DNA from: an uncultured Alphaproteobacteria bacterium
GTDB lineage: Bacteria > Pseudomonadota > Alphaproteobacteria > Rs-D84
Length of the DNA stretch: 59,931 nt
Reading direction: 5' to 3'
NCBI GenBank assembly: GCA_904502095.1
Contig: CAJGDG010000004.1
Location: forward strand, 1 to 59,931
The translations under genes and the position numbers were made by a program. Every line of letters begins with the position of its first letter. Position 1 is the stretch's first letter. Below are positions 6,603-15,977 of this stretch, piece by piece. The notes beneath the pieces were generated by a model, which saw nothing but the letters and a program-made list of their open reading frames with translations, was not told the origin of the DNA and did not search any database.

Positions 6603-8783
6603 TTAATCATTTTTTGGTGCTTGCCAGCTACGGATATTCCATTCGTCTCCATCCCCTGTTTCACCGGACATGTTTATACCCATTGCTTTACGCAAACAGT
6701 GTTCACGTAACTTTTCTGAATTTTGTCCATCTTTATATTCCGGCGTAAAATTTTCAAGCGATTCTTTAAACGCGCCGTTCAAAATTTCGTTCAGTGTGAC
6801 AACATTGCGGCAAGTGTTCTTTGTATAATCTTGAACGTTCGAGCAGGACTCGCTATCTGCTTTGTCGATGACTGCCAAGAATTGTGCGCCATTCGGGGTA
6901 CAAATCATTTCTTCATAGCAGTGTGGAACATTCGACATTTGTGCGCAATATGTTTTTACACGCGCCGTTGGCCATGTAGGTTCGTCTTCTGAAACTTCTG
7001 TGTAACAGTCAAATATTTCTGTTAAACATTCATTAAAGTTGGACATCGCAGTTTGTGCAGCTGTCAAGATTTCTTCTTCTTCTTCTAACTTAAATTCCAG
7101 ACGCTTTTGTTGCAACGACTGTTGTGCAGCGACTTTTTGATATGCAATATTCTGTGCAGTTGCGCGCAGTTGTTCACCGTATGCGTCACAGTCTGCATTT
7201 GCATCCAACAAATATTTGTTCATAATACTGCGGCGCGCATCAGCAACAGGACCACGCAGATTTGAATATGGGTCGCCTGTTGTTGTTGTGTACCCAAAGC
7301 AAGTCGCACTGCTGTTTGTTGAACCTGTGGAACCGCGTTCTAATAATTCAATTTCGTTATTGCTGGTCAATGTTATTCTGGAATTATAGTTATATGGACA
7401 ATTTGATGATTGACCTGTTGCGCATTTGCCACCACTTGGTGGTGTTCCACACGCTTCATAAATTCCGTTAAAGCATGAGTCAAGAACGCGGCTGCAAACT
7501 TCATTGTGCGCATGCTTGAACAATTCATAACCCCATTTAGTCGCTAATGAATCTGGTTTGCTGTCGTCTGATGTTATGCTTGATCCAATGCCTGCTAAGC
7601 TGCTGACGATACCAGATGTGTTTTCGAATGCGCTTAACAAACTGTCTTCATCGTCAACCAAAATGGTGATAGTGTTTTCTTTGGCGTTTGCCCATGCCTG
7701 CAGATTTGCTAAGATATCAGAGCCTGTTCCGTCAATATTTTCTATATTAAACCCAAAATCGTTTCCTGTTTCTGAACAATATTCGGGCTTTTTACAAATT
7801 GCAACTTCTTTTCCAGACTCATATATTCCATGATTAGAACACCACTCAATTGCTTCTGGAGAGTCTGTTCCATATTGTTCAGTAATATCCTGCCATGAAA
7901 CACAGTTCATAACTTTTTCAGCGTCTGTTAATTGAAACGCATCGGAAACATCTTTACCCTTGTTGGCAATCAATAATGCTAATTCACCAGACGCACGAAT
8001 TAGTTCTTCGTTTGCGGTCTCTAATGCGGCTTCTGCCTCAGCAAAGGCGGTGACACGACCTGCGCAACCACAACGACGCTGTGCCTGATTGCGGGCGGTA
8101 CAAATTTCATCCATACATGTGTAATATGATTCCATACAGTTATTAAACGCATCTGTTGAAATCAATCCTGTGCTGGAATCAATAATGTTTGAATAGTTCC
8201 CGGTGTACAGTTTACTGGACAAATAAGACAAAGTTGTGCCGGTGCCAGTGTTGCCGCGAATTGCACTGCCCTGTAAAGATACGCGTGCATTATCAGCCGC
8301 AGTTGTTGTTGCGGTGCGCGCACGAACATTGCGTGTGGTCGCGGCACCTGCGCGTGTTGAAACAGTATTTGCGCCATTACGCGACACAACATTACGTTTA
8401 GTGATTGTTGTTCCGCGTGTTGAAATTACATTGTTTGCGCGTGGATTTGCGGTTGCGGTGCGCGCTGTGGTGCGTGCATTAACATTTCTGCTGGCAACTG
8501 CGCGTGGATTTGCGGTTGCGCGTGTGTTTGTTGCAGTGCGTGCAACTGTTGCGCGTGAAGTTGCGTTTGAATTGCGTGGGCTGGCCCGACCAGATGCGCG
8601 TGGATTTGCGTTTGCCCGTGCCGCCTGGGGTGTTGCGTATGCCGTTTCATCAACAGGTGCAATTGGGTCCGCAAATACAGACCGCATTGACAAAAATGTT
8701 GAACATACAAAAAACGCACCCGCCAACAAGAAAACCGTTCCAACAGCATTCTTTAATGTTTCTGCGACTTTTTGGCTTTTCAT
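6603..8783 (-). CDS. Large exported protein with Ala/Arg/Thr/Asn-rich region
   Basis: I do not recognise this family. The start at 8783 (MKSQKVAETLKNAV...) is preceded by a good AGGGAG ribosome-binding site. An upstream in-frame start at 8849 has none. The 726-residue protein has a signal peptide (hydrophobic TVFLLAGAFFVCSTFL, likely cut after SVFA). A low-complexity region follows (about residues 35-175), built from short ARTATANPRA-like units. The rest is mainly helical with scattered Cys pairs (CMESYYTC and CGCAGR, then CNEC-type spacings further on) and an acidic coiled-coil-like stretch (LEFKLEEEEEILTAAQTAM). The Cys content suggests an oxidising periplasmic or surface location. The gene stands alone with its own promoter and terminator. 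The function is unknown. Confidence 0.8.
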   Translation of the reverse strand: MKSQKVAETLKNAVGTVFLLAGAFFVCSTFLSMRSVFADPIAPVDETAYATPQAARANANPRASGRASPRNSNATSRATVARTATNTRATANPRAVASRNVNARTTARTATANPRANNVISTRGTTITKRNVVSRNGANTVSTRAGAATTRNVRARTATTTAADNARVSLQGSAIRGNTGTGTTLSYLSSKLYTGNYSNIIDSSTGLISTDAFNNCMESYYTCMDEICTARNQAQRRCGCAGRVTAFAEAEAALETANEELIRASGELALLIANKGKDVSDAFQLTDAEKVMNCVSWQDITEQYGTDSPEAIEWCSNHGIYESGKEVAICKKPEYCSETGNDFGFNIENIDGTGSDILANLQAWANAKENTITILVDDEDSLLSAFENTSGIVSSLAGIGSSITSDDSKPDSLATKWGYELFKHAHNEVCSRVLDSCFNGIYEACGTPPSGGKCATGQSSNCPYNYNSRITLTSNNEIELLERGSTGSTNSSATCFGYTTTTGDPYSNLRGPVADARRSIMNKYLLDANADCDAYGEQLRATAQNIAYQKVAAQQSLQQKRLEFKLEEEEEILTAAQTAMSNFNECLTEIFDCYTEVSEDEPTWPTARVKTYCAQMSNVPHCYEEMICTPNGAQFLAVIDKADSESCSNVQDYTKNTCRNVVTLNEILNGAFKESLENFTPEYKDGQNSEKLREHCLRKAMGINMSGETGDGDEWNIRSWQAPKND
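8330..8625 (-). repeat. Low-complexity repeats inside the exported-protein gene
   Basis: Imperfect short units recur, on the plus strand of the type gcgcgtggatttgcggttg. They encode Asn-Pro-Arg-Ala and Ala-Arg-Thr-Ala variants (ATANPRA occurs at least twice). The pattern suggests expansion by slippage or recombination. Confidence 0.7.
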
Positions 8784-8831
8784 AGATTTCTCCCTGTGTT
8801 CTGGCAAACGCCCAGAATTCCAACCTTTTTT

Positions 8832-8856
8832 ATGTGTTGCGCAAATCACAACACAT
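8832..8856. promoter_or_regulatory. 8-bp inverted repeat in the exported-protein leader
   Basis: ATGTGTTG and CAACACAT are separated by nine bases, between the minus promoter at 8870-8898 and the start at 8783. This could be an mRNA leader hairpin or an operator. The role is not known. Confidence 0.4.
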
Positions 8857-8869
8857 ATTAATTTAATTA

Positions 8870-8898
8870 ATTATATCAGTTTTTATCAGGTCTGTAAA
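8870..8898 (-). promoter_or_regulatory. Promoter of the exported-protein gene
   Basis: TTTACA (8893-8898), 17 bases and a perfect TATAAT (8870-8875) on the minus strand give a leader of about 80 bases. Confidence 0.7.
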
Positions 8899-8924
8899 TC
8901 CCTTTCTTTCATATTGTTTGTTGC

Positions 8925-8952
8925 TTGAAATTTGAATTTAATCTGCTAGGAT
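8925..8952 (+). promoter_or_regulatory. Probable valS promoter
   Basis: TTGAAA (8925-8930), a 16-base spacer and TAGGAT (8947-8952) face valS. They are divergent from the exported-protein promoter. Confidence 0.5.
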
Positions 8953-8991
8953 TAACTTTAAGTTAAATTTTGTACAAAATTGGTAAGAAAA

Positions 8992-11394
8992 ATGAACATA
9001 GAACTTGGTAAAAATATCAGTCCGCGCGAAATAGAAACAAAAATCCAAGAGTTTTGGGATAAAAATGATTTTTGGGCAAACGATGTAAAGTCAAGCAAAC
9101 CATCTTTTTGCATTATGATGCCACCACCAAATGTGACGGGCAGTTTGCATATGGGACATGCGTTGAATCAGGTTTTAACAGATATCATGTGTCGGTACAA
9201 GCGTATGGCTGGATTTGATGTTTTGTGGCAGCCGGGAACCGACCACGCATCTATTGCAACCCAGTTGTTGGTTGAACGCGACTTGTCAAAACGCGGTATT
9301 AACCCTCACTCTTTAAGCGTCGAAGAAAAATTGGCGCATGCATGGGCATGGAAAAACGACAAAGGTGGTCAGATTTTAAATCAGTTGCATATTTTTGGTG
9401 TGACCCCTGTTTGGAAACGCGAACGCTTTACAATGGATGCAGGCTTGTCCAGCGCAGTCACAAAATTGTTCGTTAAAATGTATAACGAAGGCTTAATTTA
9501 TCGTGAAAAGCGCCTGGTTAATTGGTGCCCAAAACAGCAAACATCTGTATCGGATTTAGAGGTTGAAACCCGCGACGAAAAGGGTAAGTTCTATTATTTT
9601 AATTATCAATTGGTTGATGGTGGCGTAATTGAAATTGCGACAACGCGTCCTGAAACATTATTTGGTGACCAGGCGATTGCAGTTCATCCAGAAAACGAAA
9701 AGTTGAATCATCTGATTGGTAAAAAAGCAATTATCCCATTAACCGATATTGAAATCCCAATTATTGGTGACGAACATGCAGACCCAGAAAAGGGTACTGG
9801 GGCTGTAAAAATTACACCTGCGCATGACTTTGACGATTACGAAGTTGGTTTACGTCATAATTTAACACCGGTTTGTATTTTGACACCTGATGCCAAAATG
9901 AACGACAATCCTGTTGTGCCGGAAAAATATCGTGGTATGGACAGATATGTTGCGCGTGCCGCAATTGTAGAAGATATTGAATCCGCAGGGCTGTTGGTAA
10001 AAATTGAAGACAAAATTATTCCAACGCCATATTCAGAACGTGGCGGTGTGCCAGTTGAACCATTTTTAACGGACCAATGGTTTGTTGATGCGCCAAAGTT
10101 GGCAATACCAGCAATCAAAGCGGTCGAAGAAGGCAAAATCAAATTTATGCCGGAACACAGATACAATTTGTTTATGTCTTGGATGAAAAATATTCGTCCT
10201 TGGAACATTTCTCGCCAGTTGTGGTGGGGGCATCATATTCCTGCATGGTATGACGAAGAAGGCGAAATCTATGTTGCAGAAACCGAAGAAGAAGCAATTA
10301 AAATGTCTGGCGGCAAAAAATTAACACGCGACCCAGATGTTTTGGACACATGGTTTTCTTCTGGTTTGTGGCCATTTTCAACATTAGGCTGGCCCGAAAA
10401 AACACTGGAACTAGAAAAATATTATCCAACAAATTTGCTGTATACGGCTGCTGATATTATTTTCTTTTGGGTTGCGCGTATGGTTATGATGGGAATTTAT
10501 GTAATGGGCGATGTTCCGTTCCATACGGTGAACTTTCATGGACTTATTCGCGACAGCAAAGGTCAAAAAATGTCCAAGACCAAAGGCAATGGTACAGATC
10601 CATTAGATACTGTTGAAAAATTTGGAGTTGATGCGTTGCGCTATTGGATTTCAACTGCGCCAATTGGTACAGATATTCGATACAGTGATGACGAAGTCAA
10701 ACGTGGTTCAAAACTGCTGACAAAATTATGGAATGCGTCAAAATATGTTCTGATGAATTTGTCTGATTTTGAACCAGAAACCGCGAAACAAATTCCGGTC
10801 AGCGAACGCTTTATCGAAGACAGATGGGTGTTAAGTGAATTAAACAAAACAATCGCCGAAACGCGTAAACATTTGGACAAGTTTGACAACTATAATTCAC
10901 GCGCAGCGATTGATACATTCTTCTGGGATATATTCTGTGACCAGTATCTGGAATTTATCAAAGACCGTTTCTGGGCGCCTGAAAAATACAGTGCAGAATC
11001 AAAATTGTCTGCACAATGGACTTTGTATACAGTGCTGCGCGCAATAATCGGTTTGTATGCACCGTTTATTCCGTTCTTGACCGAAGAACTGTGGCAGAAA
11101 ATATACAAATCATTTGAAGGTGGCGAAACATTGCATCTAACAGAATATCCAACACAAAAATCTGAATACGATACAGATGTTGAACAAATGAACATTGCGC
11201 TGGATTTGTTGAAAAATATCCGTGGTTTGCGCACAGACCGCAAAGTTGGCAACGGTGCAAAGTTGGAAACTTTGACAATCCCGTCCAATACACCAAGCGA
11301 ACTGCATGGCTTGATTAAATCTGCTGCACGCGCAAATGAAATTGTATTGGGTGATGCGCTGGATTTTGTTGTTATGCAAAATGTTCAGGGGTAA
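8992..11394 (+). CDS. valS: Valine--tRNA ligase, C-terminally short
   Basis: This class I synthetase charges tRNA-Val. The HIGH-type motif is PPPNVTGSLHMGHALN, the editing CP1 region contains TTRPETLFGDQAIAV, WWGHHIPAWY is intact, and the KMSKS motif is KMSKTKGN. The start is taken as the ATG at 8992 (MNIELGKNISP). A TTG four codons earlier is possible but less likely. The protein has 800 residues against about 880-950 for most bacterial ValRS. It stops soon after the anticodon-binding helices and lacks the C-terminal coiled-coil arm. The stop lies three bases from the next ATG, so this is a tidy gene end rather than an obvious break. Confidence 0.95.
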   Translation: MNIELGKNISPREIETKIQEFWDKNDFWANDVKSSKPSFCIMMPPPNVTGSLHMGHALNQVLTDIMCRYKRMAGFDVLWQPGTDHASIATQLLVERDLSKRGINPHSLSVEEKLAHAWAWKNDKGGQILNQLHIFGVTPVWKRERFTMDAGLSSAVTKLFVKMYNEGLIYREKRLVNWCPKQQTSVSDLEVETRDEKGKFYYFNYQLVDGGVIEIATTRPETLFGDQAIAVHPENEKLNHLIGKKAIIPLTDIEIPIIGDEHADPEKGTGAVKITPAHDFDDYEVGLRHNLTPVCILTPDAKMNDNPVVPEKYRGMDRYVARAAIVEDIESAGLLVKIEDKIIPTPYSERGGVPVEPFLTDQWFVDAPKLAIPAIKAVEEGKIKFMPEHRYNLFMSWMKNIRPWNISRQLWWGHHIPAWYDEEGEIYVAETEEEAIKMSGGKKLTRDPDVLDTWFSSGLWPFSTLGWPEKTLELEKYYPTNLLYTAADIIFFWVARMVMMGIYVMGDVPFHTVNFHGLIRDSKGQKMSKTKGNGTDPLDTVEKFGVDALRYWISTAPIGTDIRYSDDEVKRGSKLLTKLWNASKYVLMNLSDFEPETAKQIPVSERFIEDRWVLSELNKTIAETRKHLDKFDNYNSRAAIDTFFWDIFCDQYLEFIKDRFWAPEKYSAESKLSAQWTLYTVLRAIIGLYAPFIPFLTEELWQKIYKSFEGGETLHLTEYPTQKSEYDTDVEQMNIALDLLKNIRGLRTDRKVGNGAKLETLTIPSNTPSELHGLIKSAARANEIVLGDALDFVVMQNVQG

Positions 11395-11397
11395 TCC

Positions 11398-12126
11398 ATG
11401 GCAGACAAATTGGTCGAAACCAGAATTTTACAGGCATATCAATGCGACAGGTTTGGTTATGTTCGTCCATTAATATTGATGAACGAACTGCAATCTATCG
11501 CAGACAGACATGCTGAAATTCTGGGCTGTGGCCGAACATACTGTTTGGAAAACAATATTGGCTGGGTTGTAATGTATTATCTGGTCGATATTATTGAATT
11601 ACCGGCCGAGGGCGAAGAGCTTACCTTTATTACATGGCCTTCTTGCCAAGACGCATTGCGCGCAACACGTGATTTTGAAATACGCGGTGCCGATAATCGT
11701 TTGATGGTTCGTGCGACTTCGCAGTGGATTTTGATTGATATGGCACGCCGCAGACCATTGCCATTGGCAAATCATTTATCGCCAGATGTTGTGACCCCAA
11801 TTCGTTCTTATAATTGTGCTTTTGAAAAGTTTGCAGACTTTGAAACAAATAAAACACATACTATGAAATGTCGTTTTGATGATATTGATGTTAATCAACA
11901 TATTAATAACGCAGTGTATGCTGTATGGGCAACAGAAAGCGTTGGTTATAAATATCGCAGCGAACATAAATTAAAAAAGATAGATATAAATTTTAAAAAA
12001 GAAGTTTCGCCAGATACGCCAGAAATTCGCATAGATGTTGCAATTGATGGTTTGGTGTCGCGTCACAAAATTATGACAGGCGATACAGAACATGCGATTG
12101 TAATCTGTCATTGGGAAAAGATATAA
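11398..12126 (+). CDS. Acyl-ACP thioesterase, FatA/FatB type
   Basis: The protein belongs to the double-hotdog acyl-ACP thioesterase family, which releases free fatty acids from acyl carrier protein. The 242 residues carry two hotdog repeats. The second contains DIDVNQHINNAVYAVWATES (around residues 160-180), the family's Asp/Asn/His catalytic neighbourhood. The first shows RPLILMNELQSIADRHAE and IGWVVMYYLVDI. The family occurs in plants and many bacteria. It starts three bases after valS and is probably translationally coupled to it. A terminator follows the stop. Substrate chain length cannot be read from the sequence. Confidence 0.85.
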   Translation: MADKLVETRILQAYQCDRFGYVRPLILMNELQSIADRHAEILGCGRTYCLENNIGWVVMYYLVDIIELPAEGEELTFITWPSCQDALRATRDFEIRGADNRLMVRATSQWILIDMARRRPLPLANHLSPDVVTPIRSYNCAFEKFADFETNKTHTMKCRFDDIDVNQHINNAVYAVWATESVGYKYRSEHKLKKIDINFKKEVSPDTPEIRIDVAIDGLVSRHKIMTGDTEHAIVICHWEKI

Positions 12127-12151
12127 AAAAGCCGGCAAACACCGGCTTTTT
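12125..12151 (+). terminator. GCCGG-type terminator after the thioesterase gene
   Basis: A GCCGG/CCGGC stem with a CAAACA loop between A and T runs overlaps the stop codon region. Confidence 0.85.
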
Positions 12152-12152
12152 A

Positions 12153-12185
12153 CGAACAAACATTGCACCTAGGGATGTGGGTTCG
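12153..12185. other. Unexplained hairpin downstream of nth
   Basis: CGAAC/GTTCG and ACAT/ATGT form a stem with a 2 by 2 internal loop and an 11-base loop containing CCTAGG. It lies in the 90-base gap between the convergent thioesterase and nth genes, next to a terminator. No T run follows in either direction. Confidence 0.4.
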
Positions 12186-12244
12186 GGTCTTATGTAAAGT
12201 CCGTTTTCGTCATGCAGTGTCTGTGATGTTTATATTATGAAAAT

Positions 12245-12907
12245 TTAATGTTTTTTGCAATCGGTACCTTTTCCTGATGCAACCGGGCATACTTTTGCAA
12301 CTGGGCATTTTTCGCATTTTGGGCGCAACGCGCTGCAAACATAGCGACCGTGCAATACCATTACATGATTAACAATAGGATGAAATTCTTTTGGAATTTT
12401 TTTTAGTAATTTTTTTTCGACTTTTTCTGGTGTGTTATCAGACTTGTTAACCCAACCATATCTGTGTGCATTTCTGAAAACATGAGTATCTACACCGATG
12501 TTTGGTGCGCCCCACAAAACATTGCAAACGACATTAGCGGTTTTTTGACCAATTCCAGGTAATTTCATTAATTCGTCCCGATTGTGAAATTTTTCTGGGA
12601 AAACATCCGTCATACCAATCTCAGATAATTGTTCCGCCAATGCAATAATGTTTTTTGCTTTGTTGTTAAAAAAAGAAATGACGCGTATATGTTCTTTTAA
12701 CCCGTCCAGTCCCAGTTCCAGCATTTTTTGCGGTGTCGGTGCAACCTCAAACAAAGCTGGGGTCACCTCATTAACTTTTTTGTCGGTCGCCTGGGCAGAT
12801 AAAATAACCGCCACCGCAAAATTAAATTCATTAGTATGAAACAGTTCCGACCGAATAGTCATATCAATTGTTGGCGGAACCATTTCAAAGTATTGTGTTG
12901 GAGTCAT
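12245..12907 (-). CDS. nth: Endonuclease III
   Basis: Nth is a base-excision repair DNA glycosylase and AP lyase acting on oxidised pyrimidines. The 220-residue protein has the HhH motif LPGIGQKTA with catalytic Lys122, catalytic Asp140 in GVDTHVFR, and the C-terminal [4Fe-4S] cluster ligands C191, C198, C201 and C207 (spacing 6-2-5). Its length is standard. Its ATG follows the ileS stop by one base, so the two are probably co-transcribed and translationally coupled. Confidence 0.95.
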   Translation of the reverse strand: MTPTQYFEMVPPTIDMTIRSELFHTNEFNFAVAVILSAQATDKKVNEVTPALFEVAPTPQKMLELGLDGLKEHIRVISFFNNKAKNIIALAEQLSEIGMTDVFPEKFHNRDELMKLPGIGQKTANVVCNVLWGAPNIGVDTHVFRNAHRYGWVNKSDNTPEKVEKKLLKKIPKEFHPIVNHVMVLHGRYVCSALRPKCEKCPVAKVCPVASGKGTDCKKH

Positions 12908-12908
12908 A

Positions 12909-15900
12909 TTAAGCTTTCTTTACAGAAATCGACAGGCTGTATCCTTCGATATCTTTGTTAAATTCGCCGTCGCCGACAACCATTTCAACAACCAACGCGT
13001 CACGCATGATGCGTTTTTTGTGTTGTTCTATTGCATTTGCCAATGCAGGGTCCGCAGAATATGTCAAGATTATTCTATCTGAAACATCCAGACCTGCGAC
13101 TTTGCGTGTGTCTTGGATAAAGCGCAACGCATCGTTTGCCAATCCTTCGGCAATCAAATCTGCATTAACTTCTGTATCCAGAACAACAACCGCAGCGTTA
13201 TCAGGTAATGCAGCACCAGACACGCCTTCGCGTACAGTCAAACGATTTTCGAATTCATCTGCGTTCAATGTATGACCAGCCACAACCAAAGTATCACCAA
13301 CCAATTCGTATTCACCGCGTTTAACAGCAGGAATAATTTCCTTTAACGCCCCGCCCAAACGCGCACCGATTTTTGGTGTGATTAAGTAAATGAAAGAATC
13401 TGCAACTGTCGATATGTTTTCATCAAATTTAACAGATTTTACATTTAACTCATCTTTGATTATATCGCCATATTCAGGCATATTTAAGCCAGCAACAGTC
13501 AACGAATTCAAAGGCAAACGATTGCGCAGTTTATACTGTTCGCGCAACTGTTTCCCAACAGAAACAATCGATTGTACACGGCGCATATCTGCAACAATTT
13601 TTTTATCTGACAGTTGTACATTTGGCCAGTCTGTTAAATGAACAGATTCATTACTTGTTAAATTGCGATAGATATATTCAGATATAAATGGTGCAAATGG
13701 TGCCAATACGCGACACAGTGTCACCAGTACTGTATACAGCGTATCAAACGCATCTTGTTCTTCGTCCCAGAAACGCGCACGTCCGCGTCTGATGTACCAG
13801 TTGTTTAATATATCCAAGAATCGAACAAGTTCTTTGATTGCGGTATCTGGTTTATATTCGTTTAACGAATTTCCAACAGTATCGACCAATTCATTTAATT
13901 CAGATAATATGTATTTATCCAATGCATTGTTTGTTGTATCGACCTGTTTTGCTGTCACATTACCTGCGTTGGCATACAGTGTAAAGAAGTGGTACGCGTT
14001 CCACAGAGGCGTTTGAATTGTTTTTGCCGATTCTGTAAATACTTTACCTTCTTTATCAACTGGTACTGGTTCCGCCTTCATAAAGTTTGATCCCAGTATA
14101 AACAAGCGCACAGCGTCTGCGCCATATTGTTCGATTTGTTCAGATGGGTCAACAAAGTTGCGCAGTGATTTAGAAAACTTCTTTTTGTTTTCATCGACCA
14201 CCATACCGTTTGCAGACACAGTCATAAACGCTGGTTTATCAAACAACGCGGTCGCTAATACCATCAGCGCATAGAACCAACCGCGTGTTTGGTCTTGACC
14301 TTCGATAATATAATCTGCAGGAAAAGTTTTTTCGAACTGGTCCTGATTTTCAAATGGATAATGCAAAGACGCCCATGGCATAGAGCCAGATTCAACCCAG
14401 CAATCTAACACATCAGAAATGCGTGTCCATCCGTCTTTTGTTAACTTATCCAGTGTTGGACGATGTAAATCATCAACTTTTACACCAAAGAATTCTTCCA
14501 GTTCTGCGATAGAGCCAAATACTTTGTATTCACCGTCGCGTTCCCAGATTGGCAAAGGCATACCCCAAAAACGGTTGCGTGATATTGACCAAGGGCGCGC
14601 GTTTTCAATCCAAGAACGGAATCTTTCGCCGGCACTGGTCCAGTTAACGCGTGCGTTATTCGCCAACAATTTGTCTTTGATTTTTGGTACATCGATATAC
14701 CAAGAATCTGTTGCGCGCTGAATCAGTTTTTCTTTACTGCGGTCACCAAACGGATAGCTGTGTTTATATTGTTCTTTTTTGACCAATTTTCCGTTAGTTT
14801 TCAACCAATCCATTATTTTTGGTGTTGCAGCAAATATATTTTCGCCTGCAAAATCAACGACTGTTTCATCAAAGTTTCCGTATGTATCAACATTTAACAG
14901 AACAGGGAATTTTGCATCTATATTTTTTGCTGCCCAAAAATCGTCTGCCCCGTATGCAGGTGCGATATGAACGATGCCTGTACCGTCAGAATCAGACACA
15001 TAATCTGCAGGAATTACTTGGAATAGCAAATCAGACTGTCCTGCATAATATGGAAACAGTGGTGTATAATGTTTGCCAACCAAATCAGAACCCCTGACGC
15101 ATTCGATTTCAGTTGCGTTTGCAAATTGTTTTTCGTAAGCCTTTAATCTGGTTTTTGCAACTACATAAACGCTGCCGTCTTCATCTTTCATACGCAGATA
15201 TTCCATATTTGGATTTACAGCCAATGCAGAATTCGCAGGTAATGTCCATGGTGTGGTTGTCCATGCGATAACACGGTCGCCATTTTCCAGTTCAAACCAA
15301 ACAGTCACGGCGTCATCAACAATTTCGCGATAATCTTGGGATGCTTCGGAATTAGAAACAACTGTACCATTAACCCAGTCGTATGGATTTACGCTGTAAT
15401 CTTTGTACAACAGACCTTTTTCATACAAAGATTTTAGTGTCCATAGCATAGATTCCATATAGTTTTTATCCATCGTTTTATAGCCATATTCATCGCCAAT
15501 ATCAACCCAGCGTCCCATACGATTTATAAAACGATTCCATTCATTTGTATATGTTAAAACATCTGTTTTACACATATCACAGAACGCAGCGATGCCGTCA
15601 TTTGCAACAATGTCTTTTGCAGGTCTGCCCTGTTTCTTTTCGACAGAATTTTCTGCGGGCAAACCGTGACAATCCCAACCCAATTCGCGTTTAACATATT
15701 TGCCATTCATTGTCTGGAATCGTGACACCATATCTTTGACCACAGATACCCCCAAATGTCCCCAATGAGGCAAACCGTTTCCAAACGGAGGACCGTCAAA
15801 GAAACTAAAAGGCTGACCTTGTTTTGTTTTGTTCAGTGTTTTATGAAAGGTATCGTTTTCTTGCCAGTATTTTAATACTTCTTGTTCCAGTGCAGTAAAA

Positions 15901-15932
15901 TCGGCACGTGGGTCTGTTTTTCTGTATGCCAT
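12909..15932 (-). CDS. ileS: Isoleucine--tRNA ligase, eukaryote-like type 2
   Basis: This class I synthetase charges tRNA-Ile. The motifs are GPPFGNGLPHWGHL (HIGH), TTPWTLPANSALAVNP (editing), WDCHGLPAE and KKFSKSLRNF (KMSKS). The fingerprint FFDGPPFGNGLPHWGHL with GWDCHGLPAENSVEKK is that of type 2 enzymes, shared with eukaryotic cytosolic IleRS and known in Rickettsia and some other bacteria. Type 2 enzymes are often mupirocin-tolerant (family knowledge, not tested here). The start at 15932 (MAYRKTDPRADF) has a good CGGAGCG ribosome-binding site. An in-frame ATG 24 codons upstream (16004) reads through a terminator-like hairpin and is less likely. The protein has 1007 residues. Confidence 0.95.
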   Translation of the reverse strand: MAYRKTDPRADFTALEQEVLKYWQENDTFHKTLNKTKQGQPFSFFDGPPFGNGLPHWGHLGVSVVKDMVSRFQTMNGKYVKRELGWDCHGLPAENSVEKKQGRPAKDIVANDGIAAFCDMCKTDVLTYTNEWNRFINRMGRWVDIGDEYGYKTMDKNYMESMLWTLKSLYEKGLLYKDYSVNPYDWVNGTVVSNSEASQDYREIVDDAVTVWFELENGDRVIAWTTTPWTLPANSALAVNPNMEYLRMKDEDGSVYVVAKTRLKAYEKQFANATEIECVRGSDLVGKHYTPLFPYYAGQSDLLFQVIPADYVSDSDGTGIVHIAPAYGADDFWAAKNIDAKFPVLLNVDTYGNFDETVVDFAGENIFAATPKIMDWLKTNGKLVKKEQYKHSYPFGDRSKEKLIQRATDSWYIDVPKIKDKLLANNARVNWTSAGERFRSWIENARPWSISRNRFWGMPLPIWERDGEYKVFGSIAELEEFFGVKVDDLHRPTLDKLTKDGWTRISDVLDCWVESGSMPWASLHYPFENQDQFEKTFPADYIIEGQDQTRGWFYALMVLATALFDKPAFMTVSANGMVVDENKKKFSKSLRNFVDPSEQIEQYGADAVRLFILGSNFMKAEPVPVDKEGKVFTESAKTIQTPLWNAYHFFTLYANAGNVTAKQVDTTNNALDKYILSELNELVDTVGNSLNEYKPDTAIKELVRFLDILNNWYIRRGRARFWDEEQDAFDTLYTVLVTLCRVLAPFAPFISEYIYRNLTSNESVHLTDWPNVQLSDKKIVADMRRVQSIVSVGKQLREQYKLRNRLPLNSLTVAGLNMPEYGDIIKDELNVKSVKFDENISTVADSFIYLITPKIGARLGGALKEIIPAVKRGEYELVGDTLVVAGHTLNADEFENRLTVREGVSGAALPDNAAVVVLDTEVNADLIAEGLANDALRFIQDTRKVAGLDVSDRIILTYSADPALANAIEQHKKRIMRDALVVEMVVGDGEFNKDIEGYSLSISVKKA

Positions 15933-15954
15933 AATATCGCTCCGTTTTATCATT

Positions 15955-15977
15955 AAAAAAAGGCGCCCATGCGCCCC
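15955..15977 (-). promoter_or_regulatory. Terminator-like hairpin in the ileS leader
   Basis: On the minus strand GGCGC-ATGG-GCGCC is followed by seven T, 22 bases before the ileS ATG. The upstream CGCGC at 15991-15995 could pair with the 5' arm and compete with it. This arrangement would suit transcription attenuation, although the all-GC stem is only five pairs. Confidence 0.5.

Noticed and set aside
8236..8928. 230-codon open frame on the plus strand opposite the exported-protein gene
   Set aside because: Its Val/Ala/Arg-rich product is the complement of the low-complexity repeats. It lacks a ribosome-binding site, while the minus frame has a promoter, ribosome-binding site, signal peptide and terminator.
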